Source: Paenibacillus cremeus (GTDB lineage Bacteria > Bacillota > Bacilli > Paenibacillales > NBRC-103111). From it: DNA of 64,000 bases. The notes beneath the pieces were generated by a model that saw nothing but the letters and a program-made list of their open reading frames with translations, was not told the origin of the DNA and made no database searches. Below are positions 33,953-42,331 of this stretch, one piece after another. The stretch lies in NCBI RefSeq assembly GCF_007786445.1, contig NZ_VNJI01000022.1:1-64000 (forward strand). Reading direction: 5' to 3'. How positions within the stretch are numbered: the first letter of the stretch is position 1; every line of letters starts with the position of its first letter. The translations under genes and the position numbers were made by a program.

Positions 33953-34269
33953 CGTTCACCCCAGAATCAGCGCGCGCTGAGATTACCTTTATTATGCTTT
34001 TCTGGATCGAGTTTTAAACAAACGAATGGATATTACTTACTAAGAACAGAAGCTGTGAGTTTGTTTGAAAAATTAAATAATCCCGCATTGATTGCGGGAT
34101 TATTGTGTCAAAAAAATAAACGGGGGAGCTCTCGAATTACGCTTTCTATTAAACTATAAATATAGGATGTTGAAGCCCCAGCCGTTCTTTAATTTTTGAT
34201 ACAACAGCGAATTCACTCCTTTAATAGATTCACGTCCGAAAACAACGCTATCCATTATACATGCATCGC
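33953..34269. other. Intergenic region between the antiporter and ger operon
   Basis: About 320 bp, AT-rich. It holds the antiporter terminator at 34074-34104 and, on the minus strand, a tiny ORF of 16 codons (34154-34204, TTG start behind AAAGGAG) that is described as a finding only. No larger gene is visible. Confidence 0.5.
34074..34104 (-). terminator. Terminator downstream of the antiporter gene
   Basis: AATAATCCCGCA-ATCA-TGCGGGATTATT is a near-perfect 12-bp stem, followed on the minus strand by TAATTTTTC. Confidence 0.75.
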
Positions 34270-35547
34270 TTACTTGTCACCATCTTTTCCACCATTTTCA
34301 TCGAGCTGCCCCTGAGCGGACACCAACAGCCCCAGCTTCCGTGCGACCCAAGGAGTGGTACTGGCTTGCACCAATAAAGTGGCGAGAATGGCCACAAAGA
34401 CGATGGCGGAAAGCAGGCGCGCCTCCGCAAGTCCGGTGCTGGCGACGATGCCGATCAGTGCCGCAGCGATGACGCCGGTTTCTCTCGTCCAGAAGAAAAA
34501 CAGCACCTCTTCTCTCGCCCAGCCGGCCTGCCGGTCCGGGAGCAAGCTCGCCAGCACCGTAACCGGTCTTGCGATAACCATAAACACGACCACGATCAAC
34601 ACGGCTGCTGCACCATAATCTCGTAATACCGCGAAATCCACCTGACTTCCCAGCAAAATAAAAATCAGCATCCGCAGCTTGAGCCCGATCGCATCCATAA
34701 AGCTGTGCATCGCATGCTCTTCCTTGGCGAGAACGGTCAGCCTTAGCGAGCGCGCATTGCCAAGCATAAGCCCGGCGGCAAACACGCCCATGAAGCCGCT
34801 TGCATGCATTTGTTCTGCCAGCAGGTATGCGGCAAGCACGCTGATAACGATGACCAGCGGCGAAAATTCCTTTAGTAGGCCATAATCGTTCTCCGAGATC
34901 AGGAAGGCGGCAATCGCTCCCACCACAATCCCCACCAGGAGTCCTCCGAATGCGAGCTGTACAAACTGCCAGACGATTCCTAACGCGCCAACTTGCGATT
35001 CCGACATAAGCAAGCCCATGATGACGGTTGTCATGATCGCCCCCGTCGCGTCCGTGAAGGCCGATTCCGTAATGACGGTTTGTGCGACCTTCGGGCGTAC
35101 GGGGAATTTCTGAAATATCGGCACTAGCGCCGCCGGATCGGTAGAAGCCAAGATCGCTCCGAGCAGCAGAGCGACCATAAACGGGATCCCCACGATCCAT
35201 TTCGCCGCAAGCGCGACAATGATCGCGGTGAGAACAACCCCAGTGGTAGCCAGCAGCGTGACCGTGCCCCATACCTTACGCAGCACCGCGAAGCTGGTGA
35301 TCGTCCCTCCGTGAAACAAGATGAAGCAGGCTCCGAAAATCAATATCCATTGATTCAGCACCGATTCTGCCGGAAGCTCAATCATGGAAAGCGCTGCCGG
35401 TCCCAGCGCCATGCCGATCAGCAGAAACACCGCCACATCGGGAAGCTTCAGCTTCTCCGCCAGCCTCCCCCCTAAGGTGCCTGCAAGAAAAATAACTAAT
35501 AAATGCATCATTAAATGCTGCGCTTGAACGACGGACTCGGAATGCAT
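34270..35547 (-). CDS. CPA1-type cation:proton antiporter
   Basis: Monovalent cation/proton antiporter (NhaP-like) of 425 residues with about 12 membrane helices. The ion-binding region is visible as TDPAALVPIF (helix 5-like) and ESAFTDATGAI (helix 6-like, where CPA1 members carry an acidic pair). A hydrophilic tail ends in Asp/Lys. It likely exports Na+ or K+ in exchange for protons. ATG 35547 follows AAGGTG. Upstream, a good promoter (35655-35683) and a terminator-like hairpin (35587-35626) suggest leader control. Confidence 0.88.
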   Translation of the reverse strand: MHSESVVQAQHLMMHLLVIFLAGTLGGRLAEKLKLPDVAVFLLIGMALGPAALSMIELPAESVLNQWILIFGACFILFHGGTITSFAVLRKVWGTVTLLATTGVVLTAIIVALAAKWIVGIPFMVALLLGAILASTDPAALVPIFQKFPVRPKVAQTVITESAFTDATGAIMTTVIMGLLMSESQVGALGIVWQFVQLAFGGLLVGIVVGAIAAFLISENDYGLLKEFSPLVIVISVLAAYLLAEQMHASGFMGVFAAGLMLGNARSLRLTVLAKEEHAMHSFMDAIGLKLRMLIFILLGSQVDFAVLRDYGAAAVLIVVVFMVIARPVTVLASLLPDRQAGWAREEVLFFFWTRETGVIAAALIGIVASTGLAEARLLSAIVFVAILATLLVQASTTPWVARKLGLLVSAQGQLDENGGKDGDK

Positions 35548-35586
35548 GGACTTCACACCTTTTTCATAAAATCGGAACTTATGTTC

Positions 35587-35626
35587 GAAAAACAAAAAAG
35601 AGGAGCCTGTTGGTGACAGACTCCTC
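35587..35626 (-). terminator. Terminator-like hairpin in the antiporter leader
   Basis: On the minus strand GAGGAG-T-CTGT-CACCA-ACAG-G-CTCCTC forms an 11-bp stem followed by TTTTTTGTTTTT. It lies between the promoter at 35655-35683 and the antiporter start codon, where a terminator would act as an attenuator. Confidence 0.75.
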
Positions 35627-35654
35627 CTAATGATTCCCTATATCATTAAAATCA

Positions 35655-35683
35655 ATTATAGAGCTAATAAATGCTGCTTGCAA
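35655..35683 (-). promoter_or_regulatory. Sigma-A promoter upstream of the antiporter
   Basis: TTGCAA (35678-35683) and TATAAT (35655-35660) on the minus strand with exactly 17 bp between them. Confidence 0.65.
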
Positions 35684-35702
35684 CCGAAACGAAGGTTTTT
35701 CA

Positions 35703-35777
35703 TTACACCACGCTCAAAAACAATATGGTCAAAATAAATCGTTTGAAAGAAGATGGAATGGTTCTCTTGCGATTCAT
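35703..35777 (-). CDS. Possible 24-residue basic-hydrophobic peptide
   Basis: A short ORF with an ATG 7 bp after GGAG. The peptide begins MNRKRTIPSSFKRF and continues as a hydrophobic stretch ending LFLSVV, so it could be a small membrane peptide. It lies in an otherwise empty 370-bp region between PBP2 and the antiporter. Nothing beyond the ribosome site and composition supports it; it may be chance. Confidence 0.3.
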   Translation of the reverse strand: MNRKRTIPSSFKRFILTILFLSVV

Positions 35778-35870
35778 CCGTATACACTCCAATGCAGGTT
35801 CATTCGTTCCTACCCTACACTTTAATATACGCAAAAGTTTTTCCTTTGTGCAACTTTAGTTGACCACACT

Positions 35871-35911
35871 AAAAAAGAAACCTCCCGCCGCCTTAGCAGC
35901 CAAGAGATTTC
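35871..35911 (-). terminator. Terminator of the PBP2 gene
   Basis: An imperfect hairpin (GAAATCTC...GGAGGTTTC with an inner GCTGC/GCGGC stem) followed on the minus strand by TTTTTTAG, 11 bp past the stop codon. Confidence 0.6.
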
Positions 35912-35921
35912 TCCGCCTACC

Positions 35922-37991
35922 TTATGGTTTTTTCGTCGATTGCGTTTGTGCTTGAGCTCCAGCCTTGCCCTTCGGGACCCCGTCGAGCCCGTAGTACTGG
36001 TCGTACGCATCGAAAATTTTGCGCGCAATCGGCGCGGCTCCCCACGAACCGTATCCGCCTTCCGGAACCACAACGGCAACCGCCAGCTTCGGTTTATCGG
36101 CCGGCGCAAAGGCGATGAACACGGCGTTATCGACCTCTTTGCCTCCGCCTACGCGCTGCGTGGATGTACCGGTCTTTCTCGCGATCTCGTAAGGGAAGCC
36201 GTCAAAGCCCTGGATGCCTACCATCTTCATCCCCTTGAAAACGGCATCCCAGTAAGCATTCGGGAACGTCGTCTCTTCGAGTACTTCTGGCTGGTTGAAC
36301 TCCTTGACCGTCTGGCCCTCGTACGTCTCAATCTTGCTCACAAACTGCGGCTTGATCCGTTTCCCTTTATTGGCAAGCGTTGCCGCGTACTGTGCCAGCT
36401 GCAGCGTGGTGTATTTCTCGTTCTGGCCCCAGGAAGCAAATACCATCCGGGATTGCACGGTTTCCTTCGTATTTTCCTTAAACTCGCTTAAGCCCTTGTA
36501 CTCTTTCGGCAGTCCGCTGCCCGTGGTAACTCCCAAACCGAACTTGTTAAGGTAGGACTCCCAAATGTCAACCGCTTTATTACCGCTGCGCATATAGAGC
36601 GCATTGCCGATCATGGCGGACATGAACGTGTTCGACGAATGCCAGATCGCCTCCGTCGCATTGATGCTGCCCCAAGCCGTACCATCGGAGTTGGACAGTT
36701 TGGCGTTGTTGTCTTTCCCGTAGCTGAAGCTTCCGGTATCCTGATATCTCGATGTCGGCGTGAGCAGCCCTTCATTGAACCCGACCAGTACAGAGAGCGG
36801 CTTGATCGTTGAGCCCACATACACGATGGACGTCGGATGCTTGGAAATCTCATCCTGCGGGTAATCCGGATACGCCGTTGTGATCGTACCGTTGTTAATA
36901 AACGGCTGAATCCGGTTGTACTCATCCTGAGGTATGCCGCCGAACCAAACGGTCGGGTCGTAATCCGGCATGCTGGCCATGGCCACGACGTTGCCCGTAT
37001 CTACTTCCATCGCGACCGCATAGCCGGCGACGGCATTTCTTCCTTTGTTCGCGTACGGGTTGTTGCGCGCCTCGGGACCTTTCAGCCAGGCCAGCTGATC
37101 CATGATCGCCTGCTCCGTCGTGAGCTGCACGTTCTTGTCGATCGTCAGGAACAGATTGTTGCCCTTGATCGGCTTCGTAATTTCCACTTTGCCGATAATC
37201 TTCTGCGCCGCGTTGACAGGATAGGTCTTGTATCCGTTCTTGCCGCGCAGCTCGCCCTGATACATGTACTCGATGCCGTCGTAGCCGACATCCTCCGTAT
37301 CCAGGTAGCCTTCGGCTTTTTTATCCTTGTAAAAATCCAGCCCGTACTTCGGCTCCCGCGCGCGGGAAAACGGCCGCATGTACCCGACCAGCTGCACCGC
37401 CGGCGTATTCTCCTGATCGTAGGTCCGAATGCTCTCCTCGGTAATCTCGATCCACTTCAGCTCGTCCCGGTGCTCATAGATAAAGGCCATTTCCTGCTCG
37501 GACAAGTCCGACTTGATCCGCCGAGGCACGGCAAAATAGCTCGGAGCGGCCGTTTTATTCTTATCGAGGTCGTAGCCTACATCCATTTCTTTAATAATAT
37601 CCAGAGCGGTCAGCTTCTTCTGTGTAGGCTTTCCGTACTTGGTAAAAATCTCTTCCAGCCGCTTCGCCAGCGCGATGACGTCGTCCTTCGGCTGCTCCTG
37701 CTCGATGCGGAAGTACAGGGACTGCGTTGAGGTCGTGTAGGCGATCGGCGCGCCAGCGCGGTCATAAATATTGCCGCGAATCGGCGGAATCGGCGTATTC
37801 GCTTTGTTCGTATCGGCTTCCTGGGCCTTCAGCTCCTTACCTTCCACGAACTGCAGCATGGCCAGCCTTACAATTAAGACGGAGAATAAGAAGAAGGTAA
37901 AGAAAAAGAAAATATTAATGCGAAAAGTGAATGAGCGGCGTTTGTTCGACTCTTGCTTCTGCGGGTCGTCCATAACGATCGGCTTTTTCAT
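35922..37991 (-). CDS. Class B penicillin-binding protein 2 (transpeptidase)
   Basis: Peptidoglycan transpeptidase of 689 residues: a short cytoplasmic N-terminus, one membrane helix (about 25-46), a dimerisation/pedestal domain starting PIRGNIYDRAG (70-80), and the transpeptidase domain. Active-site motifs are S394-TI-K397 (GSTIKP), S452-S-N454 and K606-T-G (KTGTS). The overall form is that of the elongation-type PBP2 (PbpA/MrdA) of Firmicutes. It follows the HAD hydrolase gene by 46 bp; no mreBCD or rodA is nearby. Confidence 0.92.
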   Translation of the reverse strand: MKKPIVMDDPQKQESNKRRSFTFRINIFFFFTFFLFSVLIVRLAMLQFVEGKELKAQEADTNKANTPIPPIRGNIYDRAGAPIAYTTSTQSLYFRIEQEQPKDDVIALAKRLEEIFTKYGKPTQKKLTALDIIKEMDVGYDLDKNKTAAPSYFAVPRRIKSDLSEQEMAFIYEHRDELKWIEITEESIRTYDQENTPAVQLVGYMRPFSRAREPKYGLDFYKDKKAEGYLDTEDVGYDGIEYMYQGELRGKNGYKTYPVNAAQKIIGKVEITKPIKGNNLFLTIDKNVQLTTEQAIMDQLAWLKGPEARNNPYANKGRNAVAGYAVAMEVDTGNVVAMASMPDYDPTVWFGGIPQDEYNRIQPFINNGTITTAYPDYPQDEISKHPTSIVYVGSTIKPLSVLVGFNEGLLTPTSRYQDTGSFSYGKDNNAKLSNSDGTAWGSINATEAIWHSSNTFMSAMIGNALYMRSGNKAVDIWESYLNKFGLGVTTGSGLPKEYKGLSEFKENTKETVQSRMVFASWGQNEKYTTLQLAQYAATLANKGKRIKPQFVSKIETYEGQTVKEFNQPEVLEETTFPNAYWDAVFKGMKMVGIQGFDGFPYEIARKTGTSTQRVGGGKEVDNAVFIAFAPADKPKLAVAVVVPEGGYGSWGAAPIARKIFDAYDQYYGLDGVPKGKAGAQAQTQSTKKP

Positions 37992-38037
37992 GAAGCGGTT
38001 GTACTCCTTTACTCTGATTCATTAGGTTTGTTGCAGC

Positions 38038-38754
38038 TTACATTGCCAACAGCTCACGCAGGGAATGAATGCCTTCTCCTGAGTGGTAGTCATAGCGCTT
38101 GATCTTCACCGCATCAATGCCCGCCTGCGCCGGTGCCCAGATGTCGTTGCGGTCGTGGTCACCGATATACAGCACGTCCTCGGGTGCCAGCTCCGAGCGC
38201 TCCAATGCCAGTCGGAAAATCGCCGGGTCCGGCTTCTCGAGCCCCACCTCTGTCGACACGATGACGGGATCGAAATAGTGCAAAATGCCTTTATGCTTCA
38301 GGATCGAGGCCAGCGTGGGGGCAAAATTCGAGATAATTCCCAGATGGTAGCCCTGCTGCTTCAAGGCTGCGATGCTATCTTGCACATCGTCAAACAACGC
38401 GTACTGCTCCGGCGAAGTGAACAGATCGTACATCTCGGAGCTGCACTCATCCAGCTGCTCCTCTGTCCATTGCTCCTCATGCACATCCAGCTTCAGCAAG
38501 ATGTACCGGTACAGCTTCACCCAGAAGGCCCGATCGGATTCCGGTGTACACACCTCAAACGCGTCCAGCGGCTTCCCATAATAGAATAGACGAAACGCCT
38601 CGGTAAAAAGTTCACCGATCCGCACTTCATCCCGATGGAGCGACCGGCTGGCCAAATACTCACGCATAATGGACCGGGCCGCCGGGATCGTGAGCAATGT
38701 ATCACCCACATCAAAAAAAATCGCTTTATATGCTTTCAGCGGTTTACGCAGCAT
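38038..38754 (-). CDS. HAD-IA hydrolase (HDHD3/REG-2-like)
   Basis: HAD-superfamily hydrolase of 238 residues. Motif I is FFDVGDTLL, in which the usual second Asp is displaced (D15-V-G-D18), a variant seen in the HDHD3/REG-2-like group. Motif II is ISNFAP, the motif III lysine is in EKPDPAIF, and motif IV is YIGDHDRND. The substrate is unknown. It is upstream of the PBP2 gene on the same strand. Confidence 0.85.
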   Translation of the reverse strand: MLRKPLKAYKAIFFDVGDTLLTIPAARSIMREYLASRSLHRDEVRIGELFTEAFRLFYYGKPLDAFEVCTPESDRAFWVKLYRYILLKLDVHEEQWTEEQLDECSSEMYDLFTSPEQYALFDDVQDSIAALKQQGYHLGIISNFAPTLASILKHKGILHYFDPVIVSTEVGLEKPDPAIFRLALERSELAPEDVLYIGDHDRNDIWAPAQAGIDAVKIKRYDYHSGEGIHSLRELLAM

Positions 38755-38807
38755 GCTCTATCACCTCTAGTTGTTTCTCTTCTTAGTGTACCACAAGTGA
38801 GGCGGCA

Positions 38808-38853
38808 AGAGAAAAGCCGGAATTTGTCGGCCTCTCGGCGCAAATCCCGGCTG
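38808..38853 (-). terminator. Terminator of the transglutaminase operon
   Basis: AGCCGG-GATTTG...CAAATTCCGGCT stem with TTTTC on the minus strand, beginning right after the stop codon. Confidence 0.6.
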
Positions 38854-38856
38854 CAG

Positions 38857-40008
38857 CTATGCTTCTTTAATATGTGTATCCTTGAAGTTCGGCGGGTTAA
38901 ACCAGTTGCCTCCGCTGGCGACCCACGTGGAATCTAGCGGCACCCATTGATTTTTTTCCGACAGGTAGACCTCATTCCATGCATGCGGGCCATACCCGCC
39001 ACGGCCATCGTATCCCAGCCCCGTAACGACCTTGACCTCCAGCCCGACCGAACGGGCCATGACCGCGTACAGGCGCGAGTAGTCGATGCAAACGCCGAGC
39101 TTGGTGTTGAAGGTTTCCTCCGGCGTTTGCTCCTTCCAGATGCGCTGGTCTTCGTACAGCTTGACCTTGTCCCAGTCATACTTGACACGCGTTCCGACCC
39201 AGCGGTACAGCAGCTTGGCCTTCTCTTCGTCGGTCTTGCCCTTCGCCGTCACTTCCTTGGCCGCCAACGCGACATCCGCAGGAACCTTGGCGTCGAGCAC
39301 CTCATATTTGCGCTGTAAAATGTTCGTGAACTCATCCTCGACCGCTCGCGTAAAGACCGGCAGCTGGCTTGCGATGAATTCGCCGGCCGCCGGCTCGATC
39401 ACCTCGGAAGCACCTTTCTGGTACAAGGAAGAGGCTTGAATGTAGCTGGCCGCCGGTGTCTGCGGAAACAATGCCGTTACGATGAAAAGCACCGCAATCA
39501 TCACCAGGCCGCGTCCAAGCCCGGTCACGGCTCCCAGCGCCCCGCCAATCAAGCTGCTGAACAGCGTCGGATTGCGCCGCCCGTCCATCGGCCCCCGCGA
39601 AGACGACCAGTAGTGCTCGACCAGCGGATCGAGAACCCGGTACAGAAGCTGCTTGATGAGCCCGTAGCCCAGCACAAAAACGATACTGAACCGAAGCAGC
39701 GAAAAATCGCGCAGTGCCGTAACCGCCGTGTAGTAGAACGACTTCCAGCCGTCCAGCTCCTCCGAGGGAATGGTGATGCCAAGACCCGTCAAATAAGCTT
39801 GCAGCTGGGGCGACAGCCAATTGGTCAGCTCCCAGGCCAGAAACAGGCTCAGCAGCGTCGCAATCCCTTCCATTACCATCAGCACCAGCCGTTTGGCCGA
39901 GGAGGATGCGCCGTGCACTAAGCCTTGTATGACTGACACCAGCACGACGAGAGCGATGATGATCGTTATGACATTCGTTTTCTGCAGCTCTTGGAACCAG
40001 GTGTTCAC
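38857..40008 (-). CDS. Membrane-anchored transglutaminase with CvpA-like N-terminus
   Basis: A 383-residue fusion. Residues 1-185 have four or so membrane helices in a CvpA-like layout. Residues 250-370 are a transglutaminase-like cysteine protease domain with the complete triad: C307 (LGVCIDYSRLYAVMAR), H342 (GPHAWNEV) and D359 (PLDSTW). The catalytic domain probably faces outward and may cut or cross-link cell-wall peptides (inference). It is the last gene of a three-gene operon with two small membrane proteins. Confidence 0.85.
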   Translation of the reverse strand: MNTWFQELQKTNVITIIIALVVLVSVIQGLVHGASSSAKRLVLMVMEGIATLLSLFLAWELTNWLSPQLQAYLTGLGITIPSEELDGWKSFYYTAVTALRDFSLLRFSIVFVLGYGLIKQLLYRVLDPLVEHYWSSSRGPMDGRRNPTLFSSLIGGALGAVTGLGRGLVMIAVLFIVTALFPQTPAASYIQASSLYQKGASEVIEPAAGEFIASQLPVFTRAVEDEFTNILQRKYEVLDAKVPADVALAAKEVTAKGKTDEEKAKLLYRWVGTRVKYDWDKVKLYEDQRIWKEQTPEETFNTKLGVCIDYSRLYAVMARSVGLEVKVVTGLGYDGRGGYGPHAWNEVYLSEKNQWVPLDSTWVASGGNWFNPPNFKDTHIKEA

Positions 40009-40053
40009 GCGATCCTCCCCTTTCTTTTTTGCAGACTCTTATCGGCTCGAGGC

Positions 40054-40488
40054 TTACATGCCTGCGTTTTTCTTCGCTTGATCAATAAAGCCCTTGAGTA
40101 CATCGTCCACCTTCAGATTGAAGGTTTGATTCATGAACGTCACCTGCACGTCGCTGGCGCCTGGCTTGCCGTCCACCTTAAGGCTCTTCGTCGTAATCGT
40201 GAACGAGCCGTCCGGGTTCAGCTTATACTTGGCGTCCTTCACTTCGTCCGTAACAGCTTTCATCGCCTGCGTCTTCACGTCGGCCGCCACCTTCGCGCCT
40301 ACTGTCGTGCCCATCTCCAGCAGCTGATCCTTATAGCTTGCTCCGTAGAAAAACAACCCCGCCAGCACAGCCAGTACGATTGCCCATTTAATGACGGTTT
40401 TGACAATTTTGACGACTAAAAATAATACGATCAGTGCCGCAGCAATAATATACCAACGTTCCGCCAAAAAGGCTGTAATAAAATCCAT
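40054..40488 (-). CDS. Small membrane protein with extracytoplasmic domain
   Basis: A 144-residue hypothetical protein. Two adjacent hydrophobic segments (about residues 11-29 and 33-49) are followed by a soluble, beta-rich domain (KYKLNPDGSFTITTKSLKVDGKPG in outline). ATG 40488 has GGGAGC upstream; the first 13 codons of the open frame are probably not used. It lies 53 bp after the 50-residue gene and 45 bp before the transglutaminase, so it probably works with it. Family not recognised. Confidence 0.75.
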   Translation of the reverse strand: MDFITAFLAERWYIIAAALIVLFLVVKIVKTVIKWAIVLAVLAGLFFYGASYKDQLLEMGTTVGAKVAADVKTQAMKAVTDEVKDAKYKLNPDGSFTITTKSLKVDGKPGASDVQVTFMNQTFNLKVDDVLKGFIDQAKKNAGM

Positions 40489-40541
40489 TCGCCATCGCTC
40501 CCCTCTATAGTAAGCCTTGTTCATCATACACCAATTTGCGT

Positions 40542-40694
40542 TTAGTCTTCATCCCTTTTTTTCCGCAGCTCGGCGAGCTTTCGCTGGATTTGCTCCCCCC
40601 GGTCCGGCTTGCGCGACTTACGGAATGTCCACCTGAGACGCAGCAGCGCGATCAGCACCACGGCGACCAGTACGGTCAAGATCAGCGGATCCAT
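40542..40694 (-). CDS. Single-helix small membrane protein (50 aa)
   Basis: An ORF of 50 codons with AAAGGAG at 7-bp spacing. An N-terminal membrane helix (about residues 4-20) is followed by a strongly charged cytoplasmic tail predicted to be a helix (RKLAELRKKRDED at the end). It is the first gene of the operon with the 144-residue membrane protein and the transglutaminase, and is divergent from the MFS gene. Confidence 0.75.
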   Translation of the reverse strand: MDPLILTVLVAVVLIALLRLRWTFRKSRKPDRGEQIQRKLAELRKKRDED

Positions 40695-40804
40695 CCGAGC
40701 ACTCCTTTCGGTCTAAAAGCTTGTTCTATTCACCGGCTGGCAGGCGTACACCTAGTAAGGTACAGGCATGCGAACCATCCAACACTAAGCGTGAGGTGAT
40801 GCGG

Positions 40805-41974
40805 GTGAAAACCGCCGTTTGGCTCTACTTGTTTATATTCGTCGCCTTCTTCGATCTGCATGCGCAGTATCCGATTCTGTCTCCCTTCGCTATCTCGCTC
40901 GGGGCCGCGCCCTCGTTCGTTGGTCTTATTCTGGGCGTGTACTCGATTACGCATTTGCCCGGCAACCTGATCGCAGGCTATGGCGTAGATAAATTCGGCA
41001 GCAAGGGCTTCATCGTCTTCAGCCTGATTGTAGCAGGAATCGTGCTTTTAGTTCAATCCCGGGTCACCAATCCGTGGGACCTCCTGATCATCCGGTCTAT
41101 CAGCGGCTTCGTTCTCGCTTTTCTGTCTCCTGCGTGCTTGTCGCTGCTTGCCAAAATCGCCAAAGACCGCGTCCAGCAAGGGAAGCTGATGGCCGGCAAC
41201 GGCATGGTGCACACGATCGCGTCCGTCCTCAGCCCCGCCGCCGGCGCTTATTTGGTCGCGAAGTTCGGCTTCGCCAATTCGTTTACGTTTCTGGGCTGGG
41301 GCCTCATCATTACCGGCCTGCTAGCCTGGTTCGGCGTCAAGGAGCATCAGTACAAAAAAGCGGCCGCAGAGCTGTTCCCTCACGGTCATCTTCCAGTGCT
41401 TCAAGGCGACGAAGCTGCGGCTGGAGCGCCGGTGGGACCGGAGCGTATTCCATGGCTGTTCTACAGCGTGCCTTTGGCGATTTCGTGCTCGCAGGGCATC
41501 TTATTTTTCGAGCTTCCTCTAATGAAGGAAACCCACGGCTCGATTCTCACGTCCGGCGTCTTTTTCTCCCTCATCAGTCTAGGGGCGCTGGTGACGCTGA
41601 GCATGCTGTTTTTGAGCCGCTTCTCGCCCATTCTACGCACATCGTTCGGTGCACTGGCGCTTGCCTTAATTTTTTTCGGGATGTCCGTGCACTGGCCGCT
41701 GCCGATGTCCGCATCCTTGTTCTTGATCGGGATGGCGAAGGGGATCATCTACCCCGCAATCGCTTCGTTTCTGGCCAGTGTGACGAGCAGCAACAAGTAC
41801 GGCCGGATCTTCTCGATCCTCTCGATCTCGTATTCTATCGGAGCCTTCATTGGCCCCATTGTTGCCGGACAAATTCGAACTTATACCTCGCCTTATTTTT
41901 TTGCCTTCCTCTTTCTTATGCTGGCGCTGTCCCTGCTTCCGATCCGCACCATTTCCGCACCTGTTCGCGCTTAA
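40805..41974 (+). CDS. MFS transporter
   Basis: Major facilitator superfamily permease of 389 residues with 12 predicted helices in two halves joined by a loop near residues 185-210. The family motif between helices 2 and 3 appears as GYGVDKFGSKG. GTG 40805, behind GAGGTGATGC, is chosen over the ATG two codons earlier because of spacing. The substrate is not predictable; members like this often act as efflux pumps. Confidence 0.88.
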   Translation: MKTAVWLYLFIFVAFFDLHAQYPILSPFAISLGAAPSFVGLILGVYSITHLPGNLIAGYGVDKFGSKGFIVFSLIVAGIVLLVQSRVTNPWDLLIIRSISGFVLAFLSPACLSLLAKIAKDRVQQGKLMAGNGMVHTIASVLSPAAGAYLVAKFGFANSFTFLGWGLIITGLLAWFGVKEHQYKKAAAELFPHGHLPVLQGDEAAAGAPVGPERIPWLFYSVPLAISCSQGILFFELPLMKETHGSILTSGVFFSLISLGALVTLSMLFLSRFSPILRTSFGALALALIFFGMSVHWPLPMSASLFLIGMAKGIIYPAIASFLASVTSSNKYGRIFSILSISYSIGAFIGPIVAGQIRTYTSPYFFAFLFLMLALSLLPIRTISAPVRA

Positions 41975-41984
41975 GTAGAACTGA

Positions 41985-42022
41985 TAGAGTCGTCCGCTTC
42001 GGCGGGCGGCTCTTTCTTTTTA
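41985..42022 (+). terminator. Terminator of the MFS gene
   Basis: GAGTCGTCCGC-TTCG-GCGGGCGGCTC with a stable TTCG loop, then TTTCTTTTT. Confidence 0.85.
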
Positions 42023-42264
42023 CCCAATTGGGTCCGTGCTGTGGGAATCAAGTTTCTGGTTCATTAGTCCAAAATTTGGACGAGCCCGCAACCTTCGTAT
42101 ATGCACGTGCGTTAATACAGGTCAATTAGCGTCGAATCGGGGCGACTGGAGTTAAGCGTGTGGGACCGCCGAAGCAATTTCTTGTAGTTTTTCCTAGGAC
42201 CGTCATATTCTGGATTTTCAGACCGAAGCCTTTTAAATGGATAATTTGGGAAAAAGGAGGTGAG
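42023..42264. other. Long leader region of the SLH gene
   Basis: About 240 bp without a gene, moderately AT-rich, presumably promoter and 5' leader of the SLH protein. I could not assign a clear promoter. Confidence 0.4.
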
Positions 42265-42318
42265 ATGCATTTTGTCACACGATCCACGCAATCCTTCTAC
42301 AAAAGCACACAGAGATAG
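42265..42318 (+). CDS. Possible 17-residue leader peptide upstream of the SLH gene
   Basis: MHFVTRSTQSFYKSTQR, starting behind an almost ideal AAAGGAGGTGAG, though only 2 bp from the core. Its TAG stop (42316-42318) overlaps the ribosome site of the SLH gene, so ribosomes finishing it would sit at the next start. It could couple translation, or the strong Shine-Dalgarno may serve mRNA stability. Confidence 0.35.
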   Translation: MHFVTRSTQSFYKSTQR

Positions 42319-42331
42319 GAGTGAGTTCCGT

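Noticed and set aside
35671-35859. 62-codon plus-strand ORF between antiporter and PBP2
   Set aside because: No ribosome site, and it overlaps a strong promoter on the opposite strand.
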